The position numbers and the translations under genes are program-made. Under the pieces are notes generated by a model. That model saw only the letters and a list, made by a program, of their open reading frames with translations, searched no databases and was not told where the DNA came from. A stretch of DNA of 47,873 nucleotides from Verrucomicrobiota bacterium (GTDB taxonomy: Bacteria; Verrucomicrobiota; Verrucomicrobiia; Chthoniobacterales; UBA10450), in contig QHQA01000109.1 in assembly GCA_003219695.1 (NCBI GenBank), positions 1 to 47,873 of the forward strand. The letters are read 5' to 3'. Positions 24,455 to 33,064 of the stretch are shown piece by piece; within the stretch, counting starts at the first letter, position 1, and each line of letters starts with the position of its first letter.

Positions 24455-27400
24455 TTATTTCGGTGCGGGCGAGGCAGCGAGTTTTTGGAAGCGCGGATCA
24501 TTTCGGAGCGGATCGAACATCGGATCGAGCCGGAGCAGCGCAGGAGTGAGCGGCATGTATTTGTCCAGTGCGCCCGTGCCCGGTATCGAGAGCACTTGCT
24601 GTAAAGCGGCAATGGCGCGGTCTGGCTCTCCCGTCTGCGCCGCAACCCGAGCGAGGGTCTCGATCGGAGCGGCACCGGTTACCACGTCTTTCTCAATCGG
24701 CAGCGCGGCTATCCCCCGTTCCGACAGAGCCAGAGCCGCCGTTTTGTCGCCAAGGCCCATATTGGTCAGCGCGAGATCTCCGATGAGATCATAATTTTCC
24801 GGCTGCTCCTTGAGGAAAGATTCCAGTTCGCTGCGCGCTTGGCGCCAACTTTCCTGGGCGGCGGCATGATCGCCAGCGACATCTTGAGCCCAACCTAACC
24901 AAAACCGCAGTCCGCCATTAATATAACCTAACGCTGGATCAGGCTTGGCTAGTATTTCCTTTAGCCGAGAAATGATTTGTGCAGGGCGACGCTCCAAGAT
25001 CGCCTGGTAAACTTGTGTTTCCAACGCACTGGTATGGTCGGCATTCGGACGCAGCGGAGCGAGTAGCGCAGCAGCACGCGGCAGATCACCCTCGGCTTGT
25101 AAGATAGCCGCCTTGAACGCGAGCGTATCCACGTCGTCCGGCGTGATGTCGAGGACCTGATCAAACTTTCGCAGCGCTTCGGGGAAACGACGAAGTGCGG
25201 AATACGAAAACGCCTGGTTAGTAAGCAGCCGAACATTGCGCGGGTCAAGCCGCTCGGCTTCGTTAAAATAGGACTCGCTCCGGCCCCATTCACCTTGCCT
25301 CCGCGTAACATAGGCTAGGGATTCAGGGATCTGGCTGCTATTCGGCAGGAACTGACGTGCCTGCTCAAAGTAACGCAGCGCGGCGTCGTAATCCTTTAGA
25401 CAAGCGTAATGGTAATAGCCCTTGGCCAAGATGGCTTCGCCGAGATTGGGCTGAAGGGTAAAGGCGGTCTCGGCCGCCTGTCGCGCCTCTTCGCGGAGGG
25501 CGACCGTTGGTTGAAGACTCCCTACGAGGTAGCCGCGCGCATCAACGATTGACAGCAGCGCCCAAGCAAGCACGAACTTCGGATCTAACCGCACCGCTTC
25601 TCTAAGATATTTCTGCGCGGTAAGAGCGTTCGCGGTGTTGTTGCCAGTTTTGAGCGTATAAGCCAGGCCACGCAGATAAGCGTCGTAAGCCTCAGCGTTG
25701 TCCGTCGGTTTGGCGGCGATAACTTGCTCTTCGCGACCGGTGAGCTTGGCTTGCAACACCTCGGCGATTCTTTTGGCAATCTCGCTCTCCACGGCAAAGA
25801 TGTCAGTCAGTTTGCGATCAAACGTATCGGCCCAAAGATCGGAGTCATTGGCTGCTTTGATCAGATGCACGTTCACGCGCACTGCGTCTCCGATCTTCTG
25901 CACGCTGCCTTCAAGGATGTGGGCTACTCCCAGTTGTTTTGCGATCTCAGGCAGGTTTTCCGGCGCGCTTTTGTAATGCTGTGTCGATGTGCGCGAGACG
26001 ACCTTCAAATCGGCAATCTTGGATAAGCGCATCAGAATCTCGTCCTGGATGCCGTCCGCGAAGTAGGCATTGGCCTTGTCGCCGCTCAAATTCTCGAAGG
26101 GAAGAATGGCGATGCTCTTCTCGGGAATCAAAACCGTGCCGTTGCTAGCCGTCTCCTCGGGAGGAGTCGATGGGGTCATCCTCAGTGATACTCGCTGGAA
26201 AAAGGTCAAAGAACCAATCACCATAGCGAGGGCGGCGACTACTAAAGCAAGTATCAGCAGGGACCTTGGCCGCCGGGGCAGGCTAACTGGGCGAACTATG
26301 TCCGATCCTTGCTTCCACCTCCTTCTGCGCCTGAGTTTCTCAGGGACCTGTGGATTACCGAGATTCTCTTTGTAGAGATTGAAAAGGTGCAGGTGTAGTC
26401 CGTGCTTCACCTCACACTCGCCCAGGTCGTGCAGGCACGGTTGCCACTGGCGGTATTGCGCTAAATCTTCCGCGACATGCGCCGACAAGAGAATGTGTCC
26501 GGCATCACCGCAATCAAGCACTCGCTGCGCGACATTGATTCCCGATCCTGCAAAGTTCGTTTTATCATTAACGTCGGTGATTCTATTGACAGGGCCACTG
26601 TGAACCCCCATTCGCAGCCGAATATGCGGACGATTTCGCAAGGCTCCGCTTATTTGCAGCGCGCATCGCACCGGCTCCTCCGGACTGCGGAAAAAAAGGA
26701 GTGCCATCCCGTCTCCAGTCGGCACTCGGCTGACTTTGCCCGTTGTTTCTGCAGCCCGAAAACATTCGGTGCTGCGCACGATGTGATTGAGGTCTTGCAG
26801 CAATTCAATCTGCTCATTGATCGATAGCTTGGAATAACCAGCCACGTCGATTGAGAGAAGGTGCGCGATCTCGGGTTCCAGATCGGACTTCGGCTCCACG
26901 AACCTGTCTTCCTCAGTTTGGGCCGGCCCTGTCTCGAGCGATTCCAATGCGGAAATGACCGGAGTGAGTGGAGTACGAAGTTCGTTCGAAAGCATGGCCG
27001 GGAAATGGTCTTTGGTCCTGTTGGCGGTCTCCACAACTACCTTTTGTTGCTGAAGCTCTTCCTCAACGCGCCGGCGTTCGGTCATACCGGCGGAAAGCGC
27101 CATCGCCGTAATTGACAGCACGGCTGTCCACCATTGCACAGCGAGAAGCGACTGATTTTCCGTTCCCCTGACGAATGGGCCGAAGCCATGCAGCGTCCCC
27201 CACACCGCGATCGCCGACAGGATGAAAATTCCCGTGGCAGTTTCGCGTTGCGTAAAGCGGAAGGCGGTCCAAATCACAACCAGTCCGCAAATTAAAACGA
27301 TTGGATAATTTCGGGCGGAAACGGCAGGCCATCCGCCAAAGACCACCCCGCTCAACAGCACCAGCAACAGGAGGAGCGCGCCGACTTCGGCGGCTTCCTT

Positions 27401-27943
27401 TTTATTCCAACGTCGTTTTGAGGCAACACTCCACAGGAGAACTAAGGGAGTGAAAACAAGATCGCCAACTACATCGCCGAGCCACCATGTCAGCCAAATC
27501 GCGCCGTAGTTTGCCCAATCGGCAAAGCCGGCGACTCCAAGACTCGTCACGCCGAAAGCAGAGCTAATAATGGTGCTGATCCCTGCTGCGAGCGCAAATT
27601 TGAAAACGCCTTGTGAACGATCAAAGACATTTGTGCCGCCGACGAATCGATTCACCAGCCAGGCGCCCACGAGCGCCTCGAGCGTGTTGCCGGTGGCAAT
27701 GGCAAATGATGTAGCGACATTTCCCGCAGTCGTGACGTTCACCAGAAATGCACCGATAAAGATGGCCGGCCACGCGCGATAACCGAGTAAGAGTGATGCG
27801 GCAAGCGCGATTCCAGCCGGCGGCCATACCGGCGATGCACTCGCGTGCAACGACGCCAGCATCAAACCGAGTTTCCCGGCGATGAAGTAGATGACGGTCA
27901 AGATGCCGATGAGCGGCAGCCCAGAGAAACGTCGCGATTGCAT
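24455..27943 (-). CDS. MASE1-class III cyclase-TolB-TPR protein with vestigial HisKA helix (array member 4)
   Basis: 1162 residues from ATG 27943 (MQSRRFSGLPLIGIL); the open frame reaches 28120, but that stretch is basic and unlike the family. Residues about 10-288 are a MASE1 multi-TM sensor (SASPVWPPAGIALAASLLLG, WWLGDVVGDLVFTPLVLL). Residues about 291-335 match a histidine-kinase dimerisation helix (ETANRTKDHF, AMLSNELRTPLTPV), but the phosphoacceptor His is Asn320 (codon AAC, 26984-26986). The cyclase domain follows (Asp366 in LSIDVAGYS, then PTGDGMALLFF and INVAQR), then a TM helix, TolB-like domain and TPRs. The HisKA remnant shows that a MASE1 histidine kinase was fused in front of a cyclase. 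MASE1 ligands are generally unknown. Confidence 0.85.
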   Translation of the reverse strand: MQSRRFSGLPLIGILTVIYFIAGKLGLMLASLHASASPVWPPAGIALAASLLLGYRAWPAIFIGAFLVNVTTAGNVATSFAIATGNTLEALVGAWLVNRFVGGTNVFDRSQGVFKFALAAGISTIISSAFGVTSLGVAGFADWANYGAIWLTWWLGDVVGDLVFTPLVLLWSVASKRRWNKKEAAEVGALLLLLVLLSGVVFGGWPAVSARNYPIVLICGLVVIWTAFRFTQRETATGIFILSAIAVWGTLHGFGPFVRGTENQSLLAVQWWTAVLSITAMALSAGMTERRRVEEELQQQKVVVETANRTKDHFPAMLSNELRTPLTPVISALESLETGPAQTEEDRFVEPKSDLEPEIAHLLSIDVAGYSKLSINEQIELLQDLNHIVRSTECFRAAETTGKVSRVPTGDGMALLFFRSPEEPVRCALQISGALRNRPHIRLRMGVHSGPVNRITDVNDKTNFAGSGINVAQRVLDCGDAGHILLSAHVAEDLAQYRQWQPCLHDLGECEVKHGLHLHLFNLYKENLGNPQVPEKLRRRRRWKQGSDIVRPVSLPRRPRSLLILALVVAALAMVIGSLTFFQRVSLRMTPSTPPEETASNGTVLIPEKSIAILPFENLSGDKANAYFADGIQDEILMRLSKIADLKVVSRTSTQHYKSAPENLPEIAKQLGVAHILEGSVQKIGDAVRVNVHLIKAANDSDLWADTFDRKLTDIFAVESEIAKRIAEVLQAKLTGREEQVIAAKPTDNAEAYDAYLRGLAYTLKTGNNTANALTAQKYLREAVRLDPKFVLAWALLSIVDARGYLVGSLQPTVALREEARQAAETAFTLQPNLGEAILAKGYYHYACLKDYDAALRYFEQARQFLPNSSQIPESLAYVTRRQGEWGRSESYFNEAERLDPRNVRLLTNQAFSYSALRRFPEALRKFDQVLDITPDDVDTLAFKAAILQAEGDLPRAAALLAPLRPNADHTSALETQVYQAILERRPAQIISRLKEILAKPDPALGYINGGLRFWLGWAQDVAGDHAAAQESWRQARSELESFLKEQPENYDLIGDLALTNMGLGDKTAALALSERGIAALPIEKDVVTGAAPIETLARVAAQTGEPDRAIAALQQVLSIPGTGALDKYMPLTPALLRLDPMFDPLRNDPRFQKLAASPAPK

Positions 27944-28308
27944 CACCCAACTTGCTTTACGGTCGCCTATTTTTAGGCTCGCGTTAAACTCCGTCACTAC
28001 GCTGATTCGTCTTCGGCAACGACTGCGCAATTGGGGGGATGCGCCCCTGCCGTGCCCTCTTGACGCGCGGCCAAGCTCCAAGCACCAACGCCGCGCTGGA
28101 AGGAAAACACGTCCTTCCAAACTCGTTCTACGGAAACGGCGGAACGAAGTTCCCGAAAACAGCTGAACGGCGATTGAGCCTAGGCTTAAGCAGCCCAGCT
28201 AGAACGGCAATATGGAACAAGCAACCACGCAGCGAGGATTCAAGTGCATTCACGATGCGAGCCGAGGATGCAGCCGTTCTACCCTTCAGTTCAGCAACTC
28301 GCCTTGGT
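27944..28308. other. Intergenic region between array members 3 and 4
   Basis: No gene is recognisable. It contains an inverted repeat, TGGAAGG/CCTTCCA (near 28097-28120), and at about 28126-28158 a copy of the block TTCTACGGAAA...GAAGTTCCCGAAAA that also lies upstream of the response regulator (6159) and of the sigma factor (2812). This gap divides the array into two probable transcripts: members 1-3, and members 4-5 with or without 6. Confidence 0.5.
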
Positions 28309-30684
28309 TCACTGCTGCTTTTCCTCGCAGAGTTTTTGGAAGCGCGGATCATTCCGGAGCGGATCAAACATTGGATCCAGCCGGAGCAGCGCTGGAGTGA
28401 GCGGTATATTTTCAGCCAGCGCCCCCTGGCCCGGCATCGAGAGTAGTTTCCGCAAAGCGGCGATCGAGCGGTCGGGTTCCCCCATGCGGGCGCCCACTCG
28501 GGCAAGGATCTCCAGCGGTTGTGGACCAGAAAACGCGTCTTTCTCGATCGGATTCGCGGTGATGGCCCGCTCCGACAGAACCAACGCGGCGGCTTTGTCA
28601 CCAAGACCCATGTTGGTCAGCGCGAGATCACCAATCAGCTGAAAATTTTCCGGTTGTTCTTTGACAAAAGATTCCAGCTCGCTGCGTGCCTGGCGCCAAC
28701 TTTCCTGGGCAGCGTGCTGGTCGCCGGCCACTTCTTGCGCCCAGCCTAACCAAAAGCGCAGTTCGCCATTAAAGTAACCCAACGCTGGATCAGGTTTGGC
28801 CAATATTTCCTTTAGCCGAGGGATGATTTGTCCAGGGCGATGCTCCAGGATCGCTTGGTAAACTTGTTGTTCCAAAGCCTGATTGAGATCGGCGGCGGGG
28901 CGAGCCGGAGCGAGGAGCGCCGAGGCGCGTGGCAGATCGCCCTCGGCTTGTGCGATACCCGCCTTAAGCACGAGTGTATCGACGTCGTCTGGTGTGATAT
29001 TAAGAATCTGATCGAGCTTTCGCAGAGCGTCGGGGAAACGACGAAGAGCCTTATAGGAAATCGCGTGCTGGAAGAATAGGTTAACGTTGCGGGGGTCGAG
29101 CCGCTCGGCTTCGTTGAAGTACGACTCACTCCGGTCCCACTCGCCGCGCCGCCGCGCGACATAAGCCAGCGACTCAGGAATACGGGTGCTATTGGGCAGG
29201 AACTGACGCGCTTGCTCAAAGTAACGCACCGCCGTGTCGTAATCCTTTAGACAAGCGTAGTGGTAGTATCCCTTGGCCAATATGGCTTCGCCCAGATTGG
29301 GCTGAAGAGTGAGCGCGGTTTCGGCTGCCTGCCGCACCTCTTCACGCAAGGCCACCGTTGGTTGAAGATTCGCTGTGATGTAGCCGAGAGCATCCACGTG
29401 TGACAGCAGCGCCCAGGCCAGGGCGAACTTCGGGTCCAACCTCACCGCTTCCCTGAGATGTGTCTGGGCGCCAAGATAGTTGGCTAGATGTTTCAAGCTG
29501 TAAGCCAGGCCGCGCAGGTAGGCATCGTAGGCCTCGGTATTGTCTGTCGGTTTAGCAGCGATAACTTGCTCTTCCTGACCTGTGAGTTTCGCCTGTAACC
29601 GCTCGGCGATGGCTTTGGCTATCTCGCTCTCGACCGAAAAGATGTCGATCAGTTTGCGATCAAAGGTATCGGCCCACAGATGGGAATCATTGGCCGCTTT
29701 GATCAGCCGCACGTTCACCCGCACCGAGTTGCCGCTCTTCTGCACACTTCCTTCCAGGATGTGGGCGACCCCAAGTTGCTTCGCAATCTCGCGCAGGTTC
29801 GTCGGCGCGCTTTTGTAATGCTGCGTCGAAGTGCGCGAGATGACTTTCAGATCAGCGATCTTTGATAAGCGCGTCAGAATCTCGTCCTGAATGCCATCAG
29901 CAAAGTAGGCGTTAGCTTTGTCTTCGCTGCGGTTTTCAAAGGGTAAGACAGCGATCGATTTTTCCGGGATCACTGATGTGGCCGCAGGTAGCGTCGATCC
30001 CACGCGATGATGAGAAAACGTTGCGATCTCAGCAACGACTACCGCCAGCGCCAGCAACACTGCCACGATTGCCGCCCAGCGCAGATGCGTCCGGCGTTTC
30101 TGCACGGTCTCAAATCTCTGCGGCAGCTTCGCATTGCCGAATTGATCATCATACAGGTTCACGACCGAGACGCGCACGCCATGCTTCACTTCGCACGAAC
30201 CAAGGTCGTGCAAGAGCGGTCGCCACCTCTGGTATCCTTCCAGATCTTCTGCGACGTGTTTGGAGAGAAGAATGTGCCCGGCGTCGCCGCAATCCATCAC
30301 GCGCTGCGCCACATTGATTCCAGCGCCAGCGAGATTGGCCCCTTCGTTTACATCGACCATCCCGCCAACCGGCCCGCTGTGGATTCCCATCCGAAGTTGC
30401 AGCCGCGGATGTTCCTTGAGCGCGCGGCTGATTTCCACCGCACACCGTACAGGCGCATCAGGACTGGTGTAAAATACCAGCGCCATCCCGTCGCCAGTTG
30501 GGATTCTAGTCAAACGGTCCACAGCTTCGGCTCGTTGAAATTGCTCGGACGCGCGAACAATCCGGTTTAATTCATCAACCGCCGCGTGCTGGTCGTTAAT
30601 CGAAACCCTGGAATAGCCAACGATGTCGATGAACAAAACATGCGCGATCTCTAGCTGGATCTCCTTTTTAATTTCGGCCGGCAT
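28309..30684 (-). CDS. Class III cyclase-TolB-TPR protein (array member 3)
   Basis: 791 residues from ATG 30684. Cyclase domain about 10-175 (Asp20 in LFIDIVGYS, Asp65 in IPTGDGMALVF, Asn124/Arg128 in INVAQR). TM helix about 203-222 (LRWAAIVAVLLALAVVVAEI), TolB-like domain from SIAVLPFENRS with the LWADTFDRKL segment intact, then about ten TPR-like repeats. The TPR entry reads AYDAYLRGLAYSLKHLANYL, four residues shorter than in members 5 and 6. It starts nine bases after the stop of member 2, so members 1-3 form a tight operon. The protein ends in KLCEEKQQ, unlike the usual LAAS. Confidence 0.85.
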   Translation of the reverse strand: MPAEIKKEIQLEIAHVLFIDIVGYSRVSINDQHAAVDELNRIVRASEQFQRAEAVDRLTRIPTGDGMALVFYTSPDAPVRCAVEISRALKEHPRLQLRMGIHSGPVGGMVDVNEGANLAGAGINVAQRVMDCGDAGHILLSKHVAEDLEGYQRWRPLLHDLGSCEVKHGVRVSVVNLYDDQFGNAKLPQRFETVQKRRTHLRWAAIVAVLLALAVVVAEIATFSHHRVGSTLPAATSVIPEKSIAVLPFENRSEDKANAYFADGIQDEILTRLSKIADLKVISRTSTQHYKSAPTNLREIAKQLGVAHILEGSVQKSGNSVRVNVRLIKAANDSHLWADTFDRKLIDIFSVESEIAKAIAERLQAKLTGQEEQVIAAKPTDNTEAYDAYLRGLAYSLKHLANYLGAQTHLREAVRLDPKFALAWALLSHVDALGYITANLQPTVALREEVRQAAETALTLQPNLGEAILAKGYYHYACLKDYDTAVRYFEQARQFLPNSTRIPESLAYVARRRGEWDRSESYFNEAERLDPRNVNLFFQHAISYKALRRFPDALRKLDQILNITPDDVDTLVLKAGIAQAEGDLPRASALLAPARPAADLNQALEQQVYQAILEHRPGQIIPRLKEILAKPDPALGYFNGELRFWLGWAQEVAGDQHAAQESWRQARSELESFVKEQPENFQLIGDLALTNMGLGDKAAALVLSERAITANPIEKDAFSGPQPLEILARVGARMGEPDRSIAALRKLLSMPGQGALAENIPLTPALLRLDPMFDPLRNDPRFQKLCEEKQQ

Positions 30685-30693
30685 ACGAGAAAA

Positions 30694-33054
30694 CTATTTC
30701 CACCTTGTTGACGCGAGTTTTTGGAAGCGCGGATCGTTCCGGAGCGGATCGAACATCGGATCGAGCCGGAGCAGCGCGGGAGTGAGCGGTACGTTTTGTG
30801 TAGCCAGCGGACCAGCGTACGATATCGAGAGTAGTTTCTGTAAAGCGGCGATGGCGCGGTCTGGCTCTCCCATACGCGCCGCCACCCGCGCGAGGATCTC
30901 GATCGCCCCGGGACCAGACAAGGGGTCCTTCTCAATCGGGATGACGGCCATGGCCTGTTCCGCCAGAGCCAACGCGGCGGCTTTATCACCAAGGCCCATG
31001 TTAATCAGCGCGAGATCACCAAGCAGCTGATGATTTTCCGGCTGTTCTTTGAGAAAAAGTTCCAGTTCGCTGCGCGCTTGTCGCCAACTTTCCTGCGCGG
31101 CGGCGCGGTCGCGGGCGACTTCTTGCGCCCAGCCTAACCAAAAGCGCAGTTCCCCATTGAAATAACCCAACGCTGGATCAGGCTTGGCCAATATCTCCTT
31201 TAGCCGGAGGATGATTTGTGCAGGGCGGCGTTCCAAGATCGCTTGGTAAAATTGCGTTTCCAAGGCCTGGATGTCGTCGCCGGCGGGATGCAGCGGGGCG
31301 AGCAGCGCGGAGGCACGCGGTAGGTCGCCCTCGGCTTGTGCGATACTGGCCTTTACAGCCAGGGTATTGATGTCGTCCGGTGTGATATTGAGAACCTGGT
31401 CAAGCTTTCGCAGCGCTTCGGGAAAACGACGAAGACAGATATAGGCAAACGCGCGCTCGGTGAGTAGGAGAACGTTGCGCGGGTCGAGCCGCTCGGCTTC
31501 ATTGAAATACGATTCGCTCCGGTCCCACTGGCCTCGCCTCCGTTCCAAATACGCCAGCGATTCAGGAATCCGGCTGCTATTGGGCAGGAGCTGACGTGCT
31601 TGCTCAAAGTAACGCACCGCCGTGTCGTAATCCTTTAGACAAGCGTAGTGGTAGTATCCCTTGGCCAATATGGCTTCGCCCAGATTGGGCTGGAGAGTGA
31701 GCGCGGTTTCGGCTGCCTGCCGTGCCTCTTCACGGAGGGCGACCGTTGGTTGGAGAGTCTCTGTGCGGTAGCCGACCGCATCAACGTAGGACAGCAGCGC
31801 CCAACTCAGCGCGAACTTCGGGTCCAACCGCACCGCTTCTCTGAGATATTTCTGTGCGCCAAGAGCGCTGGCGGGAGTGAAGTAAGTTTTCAGCGTGTAC
31901 GCAAGACCACGCAGGTAAGCATCGTAGGCTTCCGGATCGTCCGTTGGTTTGGCGGCGATGACTTGCTCTTCCTTGCCGGTAAGTTTCGCTCGCAACTGAT
32001 CGGCGATCGCTTTGGCCACCTCACTCTCAACTGAAAAGATGTCGGTGTCATTGGCTGCTTTGATCAGCTTCACGTTCACCCGCACCGAGTTGCCGCTCTT
32101 CTGCACACTTCCTTCCAGGATGTGGGCGACCCCAAGTTGCTTCGCAATCTCACGCAGGTTTTCAGGCGCGCTTTTGTAACGCTGCGTCGAAGTACGCGAG
32201 ATGACTTTCAGATCGGCGATCTTTGATAAGCGCGTCAGAATCTCGTCCTGAATGCCCTCGGCAAAGTAGGCGTTCGCTTTGTCTTCGCTGCGGTTTTCGA
32301 ATGGAAGCACCGCAATACTTTTTTCCGGTGCAGCCAACACTGATTGCTCGCGATCAGCCGACACTGATCGCTCGCGATAACCGAAAAACAATGTGATAAC
32401 GGCGACAATTGCCGCAACAGCGAGCAACACTGCCGCGATTGTGGCCCAGTGGAGATGCGTCCAACGCCTGTGTACGGTCTCGAATTTCCGCGGCAGCTTC
32501 GCATTGCCGAATCGATCGTCATAGAGGTTGACGACCGAGACGCGCACACCATGCTTCACTTCGTACGAACCAAGGTCGTGCAAGAGCGGCCGCCACCTCT
32601 GGTATCCTTCCAGATCCTCGGCGACGTGTTTGGAAACAAGAATATGCCCGGCGTCGCCGCAATCCATCACTCGCTGCGCCACGTTGATTCCAGCGCCCGC
32701 GAGATTGGCCCGTTCGTTTACATCGACCAGCCCGCCAACTGGCCCGCTGTGGATCCCCATCCGAAGTTGAAGACGCGGATGTTCCTTGAGCGCACGACTG
32801 ATCTCCACCGCGCATTGCACAGGCGCTTCCGGACTGGTATAAAATGCCAACGCCATGCCGTCGCCGGTTGGGATCCTAGTCAAGCGGTCCACAGCTTCGG
32901 CTCGTTGAAATTGCTCCGACGCGCGAACAATCCGGGTTAGTTCGTTGAGGGCCGCGTGCTGGTCGTTAATTGAAAGCTTTGAATAACCTACAACGTCGAT
33001 GAACAAAACATGCGCGATCTCCAGCTGAATTTCTTTCTTAATCTCGGCAGCCAT
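30694..33054 (-). CDS. Class III cyclase-TolB-TPR protein with internal deletion (array member 2)
   Basis: 786 residues from ATG 33054. The cyclase domain has Asp20, Asp65, Asn124 and Arg128 in place. The linker after the TM helix differs from its sisters (FFGYRERSVSADREQSVLAA). In the TolB-like domain a net 12 residues (the SHLWADTFDRKL segment of the sisters) are missing, and the chain reads LIKAANDTDIFSVE. The join is at about 32045-32050 and keeps the frame. As that segment is conserved in all the sisters, the TolB-like fold may be damaged here. The TPR tail and the DPMFDPLRNDPRFQKLA ending are normal. It starts ten bases after member 1 ends. Confidence 0.84.
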   Translation of the reverse strand: MAAEIKKEIQLEIAHVLFIDVVGYSKLSINDQHAALNELTRIVRASEQFQRAEAVDRLTRIPTGDGMALAFYTSPEAPVQCAVEISRALKEHPRLQLRMGIHSGPVGGLVDVNERANLAGAGINVAQRVMDCGDAGHILVSKHVAEDLEGYQRWRPLLHDLGSYEVKHGVRVSVVNLYDDRFGNAKLPRKFETVHRRWTHLHWATIAAVLLAVAAIVAVITLFFGYRERSVSADREQSVLAAPEKSIAVLPFENRSEDKANAYFAEGIQDEILTRLSKIADLKVISRTSTQRYKSAPENLREIAKQLGVAHILEGSVQKSGNSVRVNVKLIKAANDTDIFSVESEVAKAIADQLRAKLTGKEEQVIAAKPTDDPEAYDAYLRGLAYTLKTYFTPASALGAQKYLREAVRLDPKFALSWALLSYVDAVGYRTETLQPTVALREEARQAAETALTLQPNLGEAILAKGYYHYACLKDYDTAVRYFEQARQLLPNSSRIPESLAYLERRRGQWDRSESYFNEAERLDPRNVLLLTERAFAYICLRRFPEALRKLDQVLNITPDDINTLAVKASIAQAEGDLPRASALLAPLHPAGDDIQALETQFYQAILERRPAQIILRLKEILAKPDPALGYFNGELRFWLGWAQEVARDRAAAQESWRQARSELELFLKEQPENHQLLGDLALINMGLGDKAAALALAEQAMAVIPIEKDPLSGPGAIEILARVAARMGEPDRAIAALQKLLSISYAGPLATQNVPLTPALLRLDPMFDPLRNDPRFQKLASTRWK

Positions 33055-33064
33055 GCGAGGCAGT

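Noticed and set aside
23775-24794. Plus-strand frame of 339 codons within the cyclase array, with similar frames near 30007 and 32449
   Set aside because: These are antisense shadows that recur because the cyclase genes are near-identical; no domain is visible.
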